Source: Ruficoccus amylovorans
Lineage (GTDB): Bacteria; Verrucomicrobiota; Verrucomicrobiia; Opitutales; Cerasicoccaceae
Length of the DNA: 41,535 bases
Assembly: GCF_014230085.1 (NCBI RefSeq)
Contig: NZ_JACHVB010000054.1
Span: 1 to 41,535 of the forward strand
Direction of reading: 5' to 3'
In this document: positions 1 through 6,821 of the stretch, in pieces
Numbering within the stretch: position 1 is the stretch's first letter
Layout: each line of letters opens with the position of its first letter
Position numbers and translations under genes: made by a program
Notes under the pieces: generated by a model
Told to the model about the DNA's origin: nothing
The model's database searches: none
The model's input: the letters and a program-made list of their open reading frames with translations, nothing else

Positions 1-1124
1 AATGGAGTGCAATTTGGAGTGCACCCCTCTGAGGCATAAACTTCCTCCAGCGTCTTGTTAGCCGCCAGCTTGGCGATGTTCATATAGTGCCGGGCTGTGG
101 TCGAAGGATCTTTGTGTCGTAGGATGGCCTGAATAACGAGCAAAGGAACGCCACGCACAGCTAGCCAGTGGCCGTGTGAGTAGCGCAGGGAGTGGAAATC
201 GTGGTCCCCGAACTCATTTTTGTACACCAATCCGGCGCGTTCCTGATCGACGCGAAACTGTTCGGAGCCGGGCAGCCGGAACGGCAAAACCTTGTCCTCC
301 GGCTTCCATTTCTTCGGCCGCATGGAGTGCAATTGAGCCACAACCTTAGGCATAAGGGGGATTTGCTCGCTGGTTCGGCCTTTTGAGTACTTGGCGCGGA
401 TGATGGCTTGTGCCTTCCCGTCATCGATGAACACGTCACCCCAACGCGGGTTTTGCAGCTCGTTTTTGCGCAAGCCGGTCCAGTGCAGCAGCCATATTCC
501 GATGCGATAGTCTGCCCGATGGGGTGGCTTCCCGTAGCGCATGAACGTTTCAAGCTCGTCATCCGTCCACTCGCGGCGGTTCTTGGTCTCATTGCCCCGC
601 GTCTCGCACTTCTCGACGTACTCCAGCGGATCGCGCTCAATGATCCCCTGCTTTTTCAGCCAGTTGAGAAAGGCCCGCATGCTCAGCAGGTACTCGTTGA
701 TCGTCTTGGCTGAAAGCTCCCGGCCTGTCCGCTCGCAAACCGGCACTTGCCCGCGCCACTGTTCGAAGCCAGTTGGCGTAATGTCGCCCAGGTCTTCCCA
801 GTTGCAGACTTCGGCCAGCGTCTTGATGCGCGTCACCGTGTCGTGGATGTGCTTTTGCCGTAACCGCTTGGCTGTGTGTGACCGTTCGTAGTCGGCTACC
901 AGATCGAGGATTTTCCGCGTAGGTGCGCCAAAGAGGTGCGAAGGGACCGGCAGGCCTTGCTCTTGCAGGGCAATCCCCTGTTTGAGTTCCTTCTCGTGCT
1001 TGAGGGCGCGATCAAGATGGGTGGTTCGTAGCGAGCGAGTTGTTTTCTTGCCGTTGATCCAGACGGAGCAGGAGTAGGTTTTAGAGAACTTCCCGTTGCC
1101 GCGGGGTTGCCTGAAAACGCTCAT
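1..1124 (-). CDS. Tyrosine recombinase/integrase, C-terminal end cut by window edge
   Basis: The minus-strand frame is open from an ATG at 1124 to the first base of the window without a stop, about 374 codons. It reads as a phage-type tyrosine recombinase: an N-terminal Arm/SAM-like part (around residues 60-170, 'ILDLVADYERSHTAKRLRQ') and a catalytic domain carrying the box I Arg in TGLRKNEL, the HxxR pair in HSLRYSHGHW, a later His in ILRHKDPSTT, and the nucleophile Tyr in ARHYMNI. The gene would integrate or excise a mobile element by site-specific strand exchange. It starts 4 bp after the stop of the excisionase-like gene, so the two are probably co-transcribed. The visible C terminus ends in a Cys-Thr-Pro repeat. 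How many residues are missing is unknown, but all catalytic residues are present. Confidence 0.9.
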   Translation of the reverse strand, partial: MSVFRQPRGNGKFSKTYSCSVWINGKKTTRSLRTTHLDRALKHEKELKQGIALQEQGLPVPSHLFGAPTRKILDLVADYERSHTAKRLRQKHIHDTVTRIKTLAEVCNWEDLGDITPTGFEQWRGQVPVCERTGRELSAKTINEYLLSMRAFLNWLKKQGIIERDPLEYVEKCETRGNETKNRREWTDDELETFMRYGKPPHRADYRIGIWLLHWTGLRKNELQNPRWGDVFIDDGKAQAIIRAKYSKGRTSEQIPLMPKVVAQLHSMRPKKWKPEDKVLPFRLPGSEQFRVDQERAGLVYKNEFGDHDFHSLRYSHGHWLAVRGVPLLVIQAILRHKDPSTTARHYMNIAKLAANKTLEEVYASEGCTPNCTP

Positions 1125-1128
1125 CAGA

Positions 1129-1335
1129 TCAGGCCATAGAGGCTTTTAGGTGGCGCTCTGCGAACTTCTTCAAGTCCCGCAGTCGGTAACGCACGTTGCG
1201 CGGCCCAAAGACCACCTTCTTGAGGCCCATATCAACAAAGCGCGGTATCTGCCGCGTCGAGCAGCGGTAAAAGGCAGCCGCTTCCTCGCGGGTCAGCAGG
1301 CTGTCGTCGTTCAGGATTTCCTTGATTTCACTCAT
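1129..1335 (-). CDS. Small excisionase-like HTH protein
   Basis: A 68-residue protein with the pattern of excisionase/MerR-like winged HTH domains: 'LLTREEAAAFYRCSTRQIPRFVD' is the helix-turn-helix and 'NVRYRLRDLKKFAERHL' the wing plus final helix that typically reads an element end. Such proteins set the direction of integrase reactions or repress the element's promoter. The start codon overlaps the stop of the upstream gene by 4 bp (ATGA at 1332-1335), and the stop lies 4 bp before the integrase start. These three genes therefore form a tight minus-strand unit. Family assignment rests on motif and neighbourhood. A plain DNA-binding regulator is the alternative. Confidence 0.75.
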   Translation of the reverse strand: MSEIKEILNDDSLLTREEAAAFYRCSTRQIPRFVDMGLKKVVFGPRNVRYRLRDLKKFAERHLKASMA

Positions 1336-1925
1336 TGTTTTTTACCTTTCCCAGTTTGGATTGATTTTTTTGGTCGGATGGCGTCTGTCAGCCCACCGAT
1401 TGATGCGCTGGCAAATTCTTTGAAAAAGTCCCAATAGCTCATGCCGTTTTGCTCAAGCATGACCCCAAGCGGAATGCGCTCATTACTTTTGCGCCACTCC
1501 AGAAAATCCCCCCTCCAGTCCGGGTGCGCTCCTTCGAGCTCTTCGCGAGTTACCGTTCCCTTAATGATGGCGCGATCTTCAATGTCTCTGCGCCACTGTT
1601 GTGCCTCGATTACGGGCACATAACCGTAAGGCGAATCACGGTAAGTCTTTTTCTTTCCCCACAGGTTGGTTGCCTGATGGGTCGTATGGAAAAGGAAGAT
1701 CGTTAAGGTGCCTTCCTTGATCTTCTTGTGAACCGCTGCCCGCGTGACGGGGCAATACATACAGACCCCACCGGGAGACACGCAAGGGCCGACCAGCTCA
1801 GTCACAGCATTAAACCAAGCCCCGCACTCTTCGCTGGGACCGTCCTTACGGTAAATCCGCGTCCCCGGATCGGGCTCCCCAAGTACAGGATAAAGCGACT
1901 CTGGCACCTCGACGTAATCGATCAT
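1332..1925 (-). CDS. Hypothetical protein with HTH-like segment
   Basis: A 197-residue soluble protein, first gene of the minus-strand unit leading into the excisionase-like and integrase genes. I do not recognise a named family. Around residues 47-80 the stretch 'VSPGGVCMYCPVTRAAVHKK' followed by 'IKEGTLTIFLFH' looks like a helix-turn-helix of the kind in which 'VTRAAVHKKIKEG' is the recognition helix. Two Cys in CMYC and one upstream Cys in GPCVS could be a small metal site or chance. The remainder is rich in Trp and charged residues (WRRDIEDR, WRGDFLEWRKSNERIP). Its position suggests an element-encoded regulator or accessory recombination factor. That is inference. Confidence 0.6.
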   Translation of the reverse strand: MIDYVEVPESLYPVLGEPDPGTRIYRKDGPSEECGAWFNAVTELVGPCVSPGGVCMYCPVTRAAVHKKIKEGTLTIFLFHTTHQATNLWGKKKTYRDSPYGYVPVIEAQQWRRDIEDRAIIKGTVTREELEGAHPDWRGDFLEWRKSNERIPLGVMLEQNGMSYWDFFKEFASASIGGLTDAIRPKKSIQTGKGKKQ

Positions 1926-2272
1926 GGTGCCCGATTGTGTCTATGGGTTTTCTTTTGTCAACTATGTATCCTGGTTTTAAACTCAGAACCAAGCGTTATC
2001 CATGTCCCAACTGTTTGTCTTTTCTTGGATTGTTGATCGATGGGTCATAAAGGCCTGCCTAAATTCCTTGTAGATGCAGGACAAATATTCTCTTGATGTT
2101 TTTTCAAAATAAACGGTTTTTCCTTGGTACACGACAACAGTTCCGCCGTTTTCATTAAACGTTCCCATCGTTCCGAATTGCGCTGCAAGTCTCAGCGTAT
2201 CGTCCCGGGTTCCAATGATTCGACATCGGTCGTTTTGTTATCTTTCAATCCTTTTGACACGTCCCTGTCGGC
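1926..2272. other. Gene-poor 347-bp interval
   Basis: The interval separates the minus-strand integrase unit from the plus-strand methyltransferase, so it must hold promoters in both directions. The part just upstream of 1925 is AT-rich. Apart from one short minus-strand frame (1983-2168) I see no convincing gene, RNA or repeat here. Confidence 0.4.
1983..2168 (-). CDS. Small hypothetical protein (uncertain)
   Basis: A 61-codon frame beginning at ATG 2168 with a weak GGAA-type ribosome site a few bases upstream. The product (MGTFNENGGTVVVYQGKTVY...) starts with a plausible beta-hairpin, 'GGTVVVYQGKTVYFEKTSREY', followed by a helix. It has no recognisable family. It lies upstream of and in the same direction as the integrase unit, with a 57-bp gap. 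It could be a small element gene or a chance frame in the interval. Confidence 0.3.
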   Translation of the reverse strand: MGTFNENGGTVVVYQGKTVYFEKTSREYLSCIYKEFRQAFMTHRSTIQEKTNSWDMDNAWF

Positions 2273-2977
2273 ATGAGCGCCGACATCGAAGCCGACACCG
2301 GGATTACCACTGAAGCCAGTAACTGGGTCTTTGACGAGCACGTCGCCCCGCATTTCGATGAACACGTCCGCAAGAGCGTTCCTGAATACGACCGGGTGCA
2401 GGAACTCGCCGCCACGTTCTCGGACTGGTTCACGCACCCCGATTGCACCGTGCTGGACTTTGGCGCGGCCACCGGCGAAACCCTGCGTCTGATCCGTAAA
2501 CGCCACCGTAAAGCCCTTACGCTGATCGGCTACGATAACTCGCAGGCCATGATCGCTCAGGCGGCCAGCAATGGCATTGAGGTTACGTTCACCGACCTTG
2601 AACGCCTTTCGGATATTCCCCCCTTCTCCTACGGCGTGGCGCTGTACACCCTGCAATTCCTGCATCCCCAGGCCCGCCAGCAACTCGTGTATCAAATCGC
2701 CAATACCATTGAGCGCGGCGGGGGCCTGTTTGTGGTGGAAAAGGTGCTCGGCAGCTATCCCACCACGCAGGACATCATCCAGCAGCTTTATTGGGACATG
2801 AAGATTAGCAACGGCCTGACCCCGGCCCAAGTTATCAACAAGGCCCACGCCCTGCGCGGGTGCATATTCCCGAAGACGATTGCCGAAAACGAAGCCGAGT
2901 TCCGCGCCGCTGGTTTCTCGCAGATCGAACTTGTCTTCAAGGATCTCCAGTTCTGCGGCTGGCTCCTGATTCGGTAG
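2273..2977 (+). CDS. CmoA-like class I SAM-dependent methyltransferase
   Basis: A 234-residue Rossmann-fold methyltransferase. Motif I is VLDFGAATGETL (about residues 65-76), the acidic end of strand 2 is IGYDNSQAM, motif IV is 'VALYTLQFLHPQARQQLV', and 'GGGLFVVEKVLG' follows. The 'TLQFL.P..R' and 'GG....EK' signatures, and the long C-terminal helix pair ending 'FKDLQFCGWLLIR', are those of the tRNA (cmo5U34) enzyme CmoA and relatives. Canonical CmoA uses carboxy-SAM and works with CmoB. No cmoB is present here, and the gene sits between an integrase unit and a broken packaging-type gene. A phage- or element-borne small-molecule or RNA methyltransferase is therefore more likely than housekeeping CmoA. 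ATG 2273 is the only good start. The next gene follows after 6 bp. Confidence 0.75.
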   Translation: MSADIEADTGITTEASNWVFDEHVAPHFDEHVRKSVPEYDRVQELAATFSDWFTHPDCTVLDFGAATGETLRLIRKRHRKALTLIGYDNSQAMIAQAASNGIEVTFTDLERLSDIPPFSYGVALYTLQFLHPQARQQLVYQIANTIERGGGLFVVEKVLGSYPTTQDIIQQLYWDMKISNGLTPAQVINKAHALRGCIFPKTIAENEAEFRAAGFSQIELVFKDLQFCGWLLIR

Positions 2978-2983
2978 GCCGCG

Positions 2984-3188
2984 ATGAGCATCAACAGTGA
3001 AGCGGCGGAAAACGTTCTCCAAAAGGATTTGGAGAACGTGATCAAGAAGGTCGCCGGGGGCAAAACGCTGACCTCGGCGGAACGGGCGCGGGTGGAGGCG
3101 CTGGCCGCTGGCTCTCAGGACTCGACCACCTACGCCAAGAACCTTGTTCAGCTAGCGGAGATCCTTGGGGTCACGCGTCGGACCCTGA
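2984..3188 (+). pseudogene. HTH packaging-type protein (small-terminase/Nu1-like), truncated by IS copy A
   Basis: About 68 codons of a gene starting 6 bp after the methyltransferase. The visible part ends in 'YAKNLVQLAEILGVTRRTL', an HTH typical of phage DNA-packaging/terminase small subunits and Nu1-like proteins, which normally continue into the recognition helix and a DNA-binding wing. Here the frame runs straight into the terminal inverted repeat of the insertion sequence at 3189 and then reads IS sequence to a stop at 3238. The rest of the gene is not found after the IS (4492 onward), so the right flank has been replaced. Assignment to terminase small subunit is by motif and position only. 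A generic HTH regulator is possible. Confidence 0.55.
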
Positions 3189-3251
3189 GGCGACTTCGAT
3201 TAACCTCGCGGATCCCTCTCCTATCAGGGAGGTTTTGACATGCGCGTAAAG
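3189..3251 (+). repeat. 63-bp inverted repeat, left arm
   Basis: This stretch, from the IS terminus through the first four codons of the transposase, recurs in inverted orientation at 4429-4491 with a single mismatch (G at 3228 pairs with the A version). The whole of IS copy A therefore lies between 63-bp inverted repeats. Confidence 0.9.
3215..3232 (+). promoter_or_regulatory. Hairpin covering the transposase ribosome-binding site
   Basis: CCTCTCC (3215-3221) can pair with GGGAGG (3227-3232) across a TATCA loop, with one bulged T. GGGAGG is the Shine-Dalgarno, 7 bp before the ATG at 3240. The hairpin would hide the ribosome site in mRNA, a known strategy for limiting transposase translation, especially from transcripts that read in from outside. 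Copy C has a different leader without this stem. Confidence 0.5.
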
Positions 3252-4271
3252 ACCGGTAGCAGCCAAAGCAATCTCTTCGAGATATTGAAACATGCGGACA
3301 GCACTTCGCAGCGTAAGAGCAGTCTGGATCGTCTGGAGGTGATTGACTGGGAGGCTTTTCGTTCGTTGCTTGAAGAACGCCTGGCCTACGGCGACCAAAG
3401 CAAGGGCGGGCGCATCCCGTGGTGCCCGGTGTTGATGCTGAAGGTGCTGGTGTTGCAGCGCTTCTTCGACCTTTCCGATCAGGAGACGGAGTTTCAGATT
3501 CTGGATCGCTTCAGCTTTCTGCGTTTTGTGGGGCTGGGCCCTGGCGATGGGGCTCCTGACCACGCCACGATCTGGGCTTTTAAGGAGCGCCTCGGAGCCG
3601 AGGGGATGGTTGCGGTGTTCGAGTTGTTCAACGAACAACTGCGCGCTCAGGGCTTGATTGCCAGTTGCGGCAAGATCATCGACGCCAGCTTCATCGAAGC
3701 GCCGAAGCAGCGCAACCGCCGCCACGAGAACGCGCAGATCAAACGCGGCGAGGTGCCCGAGCGCATCGCCCGCAAGGCGCGCCGGGCCTGCCAGAAGGAC
3801 CTGGACGCGCGTTGGACCAAGAAAAACAACCAGAGTTATTACGGCTACAAAAACCACGTCAAAGTTGATGCGGCCAGCAAGTTTATCGAGACCTTCACCG
3901 TCACAAACGCCGCCGTTCATGACTCTCAGCCGGTCGGGGAGCTGCTGCGTGAAAGCGACCGAGAGGCCGTACTGTGGGCCGACAGCGCCTACGTCGGGCC
4001 GTTCATCGCGGCGCTGCTCAAAGGCTTCGCCATGCTCGCCAACATCTGCGAAAAAGCTACTGCTACGCGTCCGCTCAGCCGCGAACAAAAACGCGCCAAC
4101 AAGGAAAAGAGCCGCATCCGCTCACGCGTCGAACACGCCTTCGGGCGTATCGCCCAGTTTGGTGGTGATCGCTTCCGACGCATCGGCCAGCGGCGATGTC
4201 GCTTCGAAACCGCCCTTACCAATCTCACCTACAACCTCGACCGCTATGCCATGTTCCATGCCAGGGCGTGA
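3240..4271 (+). CDS. IS5-family DDE transposase, copy A
   Basis: A 343-residue transposase. The N-terminal DUF772-like region contains 'VLMLKVLVLQRFFDLSDQE' and 'FLRFVGLGPGDGAPDHATIW'. The DDE_Tnp_1 catalytic core has Asp in IIDASF (about residue 147), Asp in WADSAYVG (about 247) and Glu in RSRVEHAFGR (about 297). A 'YYGYKNHVKVDAASKFIETF' strand separates the first two acids, as in IS5 relatives. Length and all three acidic residues are intact, so it could be active. Its protein is close to copy C (40346-41377) across its whole length. The start is supported by GGGAGG 7 bp upstream. Translation may be limited by the leader hairpin described separately. Confidence 0.93.
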   Translation: MRVKTGSSQSNLFEILKHADSTSQRKSSLDRLEVIDWEAFRSLLEERLAYGDQSKGGRIPWCPVLMLKVLVLQRFFDLSDQETEFQILDRFSFLRFVGLGPGDGAPDHATIWAFKERLGAEGMVAVFELFNEQLRAQGLIASCGKIIDASFIEAPKQRNRRHENAQIKRGEVPERIARKARRACQKDLDARWTKKNNQSYYGYKNHVKVDAASKFIETFTVTNAAVHDSQPVGELLRESDREAVLWADSAYVGPFIAALLKGFAMLANICEKATATRPLSREQKRANKEKSRIRSRVEHAFGRIAQFGGDRFRRIGQRRCRFETALTNLTYNLDRYAMFHARA

Positions 4272-4283
4272 GCCTACCCAACC

Positions 4284-4319
4284 GGGCGATAATCGCCCAA
4301 ATCAGCCTCTAAACGAGGC
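4284..4319 (+). terminator. Twin stem-loops after transposase A
   Basis: GGGCGA-TAA-TCGCCC (4284-4298) is followed by GCCTC-TAAAC-GAGGC (4305-4319). Equivalent stems with different loops follow the transposase in copies B and C. There is no T-run, so a classic intrinsic terminator is not certain. They could instead be a structural or binding element of the IS right end. Confidence 0.45.
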
Positions 4320-4428
4320 CAAAACAACCATGGACGGTGCCGTCAAAGGCCGCTCTGGCCGCTCGGTGAGTATCTGAAATCTTGCAGGTGACATGATCGC
4401 TCAAAATCATCTCCTTAATCGAAGTCCC

Positions 4429-4491
4429 CTTTACGCGCATGTCAAAACCTCTCTGATAGGAGAGGGATCCGCGAGGTTAATCGAAGTCGCC
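4429..4491 (-). mobile_element. Inverted 63-bp left-end remnant of the same IS
   Basis: Read on the minus strand, this is the IS left end, the leader hairpin and ATGCGCGTAAAG (start of the transposase), after which it runs directly into the right terminus of copy A. It is 62/63 identical to 3189-3251. It is probably what remains of a second, oppositely oriented copy after deletion, or the product of an aberrant one-ended event. Confidence 0.85.
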
Positions 4492-4596
4492 TTACCTGAA
4501 CACGCCCTAGTCGTGTCGTTTGGTTGCGTGGAAGAACTGCTGACATTGGCATCGTAAGATATCATCTGTTCCAGTAACTAGTGGAAACTTTGTTTT

Positions 4597-5589
4597 TCAT
4601 CGTGAAATAAGGGAGTTGTGCCCTGCTCTGGAAAGGCGGTGAACGACGCTTTCCCGTGTCATTAACTGGTAGTCGATAACGGTGTAGCGGGAGATTGCTG
4701 CCCTCTTTAGGGAGGCGTCAATAGCGTCCACGGCCATCGTGGCCACCTGACGGTAGTTTTGTGTGATTGTGGTCTGGGGGGGGAGACAATAGCGGGAGAC
4801 GACCGCGCGCTCGGAGGCGATGAGGGAAATATCCTCGGGGACGCGGCGACCGAGCAGGTTGAGCGCGTAGGCGGTGATGATACCGCCCATGCCTCCGGGG
4901 GCGAAAATCGCGTCAACTTTATGGCGCAGGAGCTTAGCGGTTTCCTCCATATACGCCTCCTCGCCCACGAGTCGGACGAAGCTCTCAGCGCTGGGAAGCC
5001 CATGGGTGGCGAGTGCTGACTGGATGAAATGTACACGTTGCTGAGCATTTCCGAGTTTGGTGTTGCTGACCAGGCAGCCGATGCGGCGGTGTCCGCTTTT
5101 TACGAGATGCTCGATCGCCAGCTCCATACCTTGTTTCTCGTTTGAGCGAACGGAAAACACGTGGCTTTGCTTTTTCGGGGTCTCCCGGTCGATCAAAATC
5201 AGCGGCACCTGAAAGCGCCGGCTCCAGTTTTCCCACGGCAGCTCGGCGGCGCTGATCTGGATTGCCGCGCAGAACTGGGTGTACTCTAGTCGGTCATGGT
5301 TGTCCTCGGGCAGGATTTCGATTCGGTAGCCGCGCTGTCCGGCGGTCTCGGCTAGGTGCGCTGTCACCATGTCCACATAGCTCTGCACGGGGTGTTCGGT
5401 TCTTGAGGGCGTAATTAGGATGACCGTGCGTCTGCGATTGGAGAGGCGGGGGACGTAGTTGTGCCTGCGGGCGACGCTTAGGACGTGCTCACGGACGGTT
5501 TCTTTGACGTTGGGGTGGTTGCTGAAAACGCGCGACACCGTCGCCATTGAGACCTTGGCCTCAGCAGCTATCTCTTTGATTGTGGGCAT
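4597..5589 (-). CDS. LacI-family transcriptional regulator, cluster 1
   Basis: A 330-residue regulator. The N-terminal LacI HTH, 'IKEIAAEAKVSMATVSRVFS', is followed by the hinge helix region (about residues 45-60). The periplasmic-binding-protein-like sensor domain has the usual 'FSVRSNEKQGMELAIEHLVK' and 'VDAIFAPGG..GIITAYALN' segments. It binds an operator as a dimer and responds to a small sugar-like effector. It is divergent from the Gfo/Idh gene at 5732, so it probably controls cluster 1 and itself. It is clearly paralogous to the regulator at 13428-14393 along its whole length (shared YRIEILPE/FRLEILPE, RDRLDG-like, ISLIASE segments), and that gene likewise heads the second cluster in the same divergent layout. 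Confidence 0.9.
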   Translation of the reverse strand: MPTIKEIAAEAKVSMATVSRVFSNHPNVKETVREHVLSVARRHNYVPRLSNRRRTVILITPSRTEHPVQSYVDMVTAHLAETAGQRGYRIEILPEDNHDRLEYTQFCAAIQISAAELPWENWSRRFQVPLILIDRETPKKQSHVFSVRSNEKQGMELAIEHLVKSGHRRIGCLVSNTKLGNAQQRVHFIQSALATHGLPSAESFVRLVGEEAYMEETAKLLRHKVDAIFAPGGMGGIITAYALNLLGRRVPEDISLIASERAVVSRYCLPPQTTITQNYRQVATMAVDAIDASLKRAAISRYTVIDYQLMTRESVVHRLSRAGHNSLISR

Positions 5590-5607
5590 GGTTTATTTGG
5601 AAATAAA

Positions 5608-5653
5608 TTGAAAATAGATAGCATTTACATCCATGTTTACACTAAATTTTCAA
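5608..5653. promoter_or_regulatory. Divergent control region with inverted repeat TTGAAAAT/ATTTTCAA
   Basis: Between the LacI gene and the Gfo/Idh gene lies an AT-rich stretch with TTGAAAAT (5608-5615) and its inverse ATTTTCAA (5646-5653), 30 bp apart. An AACGTT core occurs nearer the coding start (about 5708-5713). The control region of cluster 2 also contains inverted ATTTTCA/TGAAAAT elements. These are candidate sites only. No classic LacI operator with a central CG is obvious. Confidence 0.3.
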
Positions 5654-5731
5654 GATTAAACTTGCTGGAGCCGATTCGATCTTGTCATTATTTTGGGTGT
5701 CAACGAAACGTTCAATCTACCCTCAACGCGC

Positions 5732-6793
5732 ATGAGCGAGAATTCCCCAGCATCGGGTTTACCGAGAAAAATCAAGATCGGGCAGATCGGCATCGGCCAT
5801 AACCATGCCTCAGAAGAAATGGCAACGATCCGGCGCCTGTCGGATGATTTTGAAGTCGTCGGCGTGGTCGAGCCAGACCCGCAGTGGCGTGAAAAACGCG
5901 GCGGGCTGGCGGCTTACGAGGGGCTGCCCTGGTTGAGCCAGGAGGAGCTTTTTACCACGTCCGGCCTGGATGCGGTCATGGTAGAGACGGATGTGCCCAT
6001 GCTGGTGCAGACGGCCATGCGCTGCCTGGAGGCGGGCTTCCACGTCCATATGGACAAGCCTGCTGGCTATTCGCTGGAAGCATTCCGGGAGATGCTGGAT
6101 ATGGCCGCCCGTAAAAACCTGACGGTGCAGTTGGGCTACATGTTCCGAAATAACCCGGCAGTGCAGCTCTGCCAGCGGGCGGTGCGTGAGGGGTGGTTGG
6201 GGCAGGTGTTCGAGCTGTCCACCGTCATGAGCCGGACGATGGACGACAAGTACCGCCAGTGGATGTCGCAGTTTCCCGGCGGCAGTATGTATATCTTTGG
6301 CAGCCACTTGATCGATCTGGTCATTGCCATCCTGGGCAAGCCCGATCGGGTGACGCCGTTTCTGCGCCAAAGCTTTCCGGACAAGGACCGCCTAGTGGAC
6401 AACGCGTTTGCGGTCTTGGATTACCAAAAAACGGTCGCATCGGTACGCACGTCGATCTTGGAGGTCGATGGTTTCCGGCGACGGCAGCTAGTTGTCTGTG
6501 GCGACAAGGGAACCTTTGAGGTCAAGCCCATCGAGGGCTGCGATGTGCAGCGGCAATATCCCCCGCTGCCGGAGTTGACGTCGCGCCTGGTCCTGGCGGA
6601 GGCTTGTGGGGAGTTCTCTGCGGGCATCAACGACCTTGTGATGCCGCCGATGAGCGGTCGCTACGACGGGCAGCTAAGCGAGTTCGCGCAGATTGTCCGT
6701 GGGGACATCGAGAACCCGTATCCGCTCGAACACGAGTATACCGTGCAGGAGGTCCTGCTCGCGGCCTGCGGGGACGAACCGGTTTCATTCTAG
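5732..6793 (+). CDS. Gfo/Idh/MocA-family oxidoreductase, cluster 1
   Basis: About 353 residues. An N-terminal Rossmann fold begins 'IKIGQIGIGHNHASEEM' and leads to the conserved turn 'HVHMDKPAGYS', where most family members have EKP. The C-terminal domain carries 'FPGGSMYIFGSHLIDLVIAI' with the His-Asp pair that acts in catalysis in this family, then 'QLVVCGDKGTFEVKPIEG'. Such enzymes oxidise or reduce a sugar, inositol or related alcohol with NAD(P). The closest relative in the window is 15665-16663 (shared AMRCxxAGxHxHxDKP, GYMxRNxPA, YIFxxHLID). I place the start at ATG 5732. A TTG 39 bp upstream is possible but adds residues unlike the family. First gene of the cluster 1 operon, 28 bp before the SDR. 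Confidence 0.88.
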   Translation: MSENSPASGLPRKIKIGQIGIGHNHASEEMATIRRLSDDFEVVGVVEPDPQWREKRGGLAAYEGLPWLSQEELFTTSGLDAVMVETDVPMLVQTAMRCLEAGFHVHMDKPAGYSLEAFREMLDMAARKNLTVQLGYMFRNNPAVQLCQRAVREGWLGQVFELSTVMSRTMDDKYRQWMSQFPGGSMYIFGSHLIDLVIAILGKPDRVTPFLRQSFPDKDRLVDNAFAVLDYQKTVASVRTSILEVDGFRRRQLVVCGDKGTFEVKPIEGCDVQRQYPPLPELTSRLVLAEACGEFSAGINDLVMPPMSGRYDGQLSEFAQIVRGDIENPYPLEHEYTVQEVLLAACGDEPVSF

Positions 6794-6821
6794 TCACGCA
6801 TTTTTGGCCAATAATTACCCT

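Larger units (their letters stand above)
3189..4428 (+). mobile_element. IS copy A (IS5-like), left end intact
   Basis: The element begins with GGCGACTTCGATTAA (3189) and ends near 4415-4428 with the inverse, TTAATCGAAGTCCCC. It carries one transposase gene. Terminal repeats match those of copies B (12422-13076) and C (40295-41535). No clear target duplication is visible, because an inverted remnant of a second copy is joined directly to the right end. Confidence 0.8.

Noticed and set aside
161-640. 159-codon minus-strand frame rich in Arg/Ser
   Set aside because: It is an out-of-frame reading of the integrase gene. The true frame runs 1124 to 1 and has no stop in the window.
2192-3022. 276-codon minus-strand frame
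   Set aside because: Antisense to the CmoA-like methyltransferase; no domain pattern.
3171-4088. 305-codon minus-strand frame
   Set aside because: Antisense to transposase A. The same shadow appears under copy C.
5693-5731. Upstream TTG start for the cluster 1 Gfo/Idh gene
   Set aside because: The added residues are unlike the family N terminus. ATG 5732 places the Rossmann strand at a normal distance.
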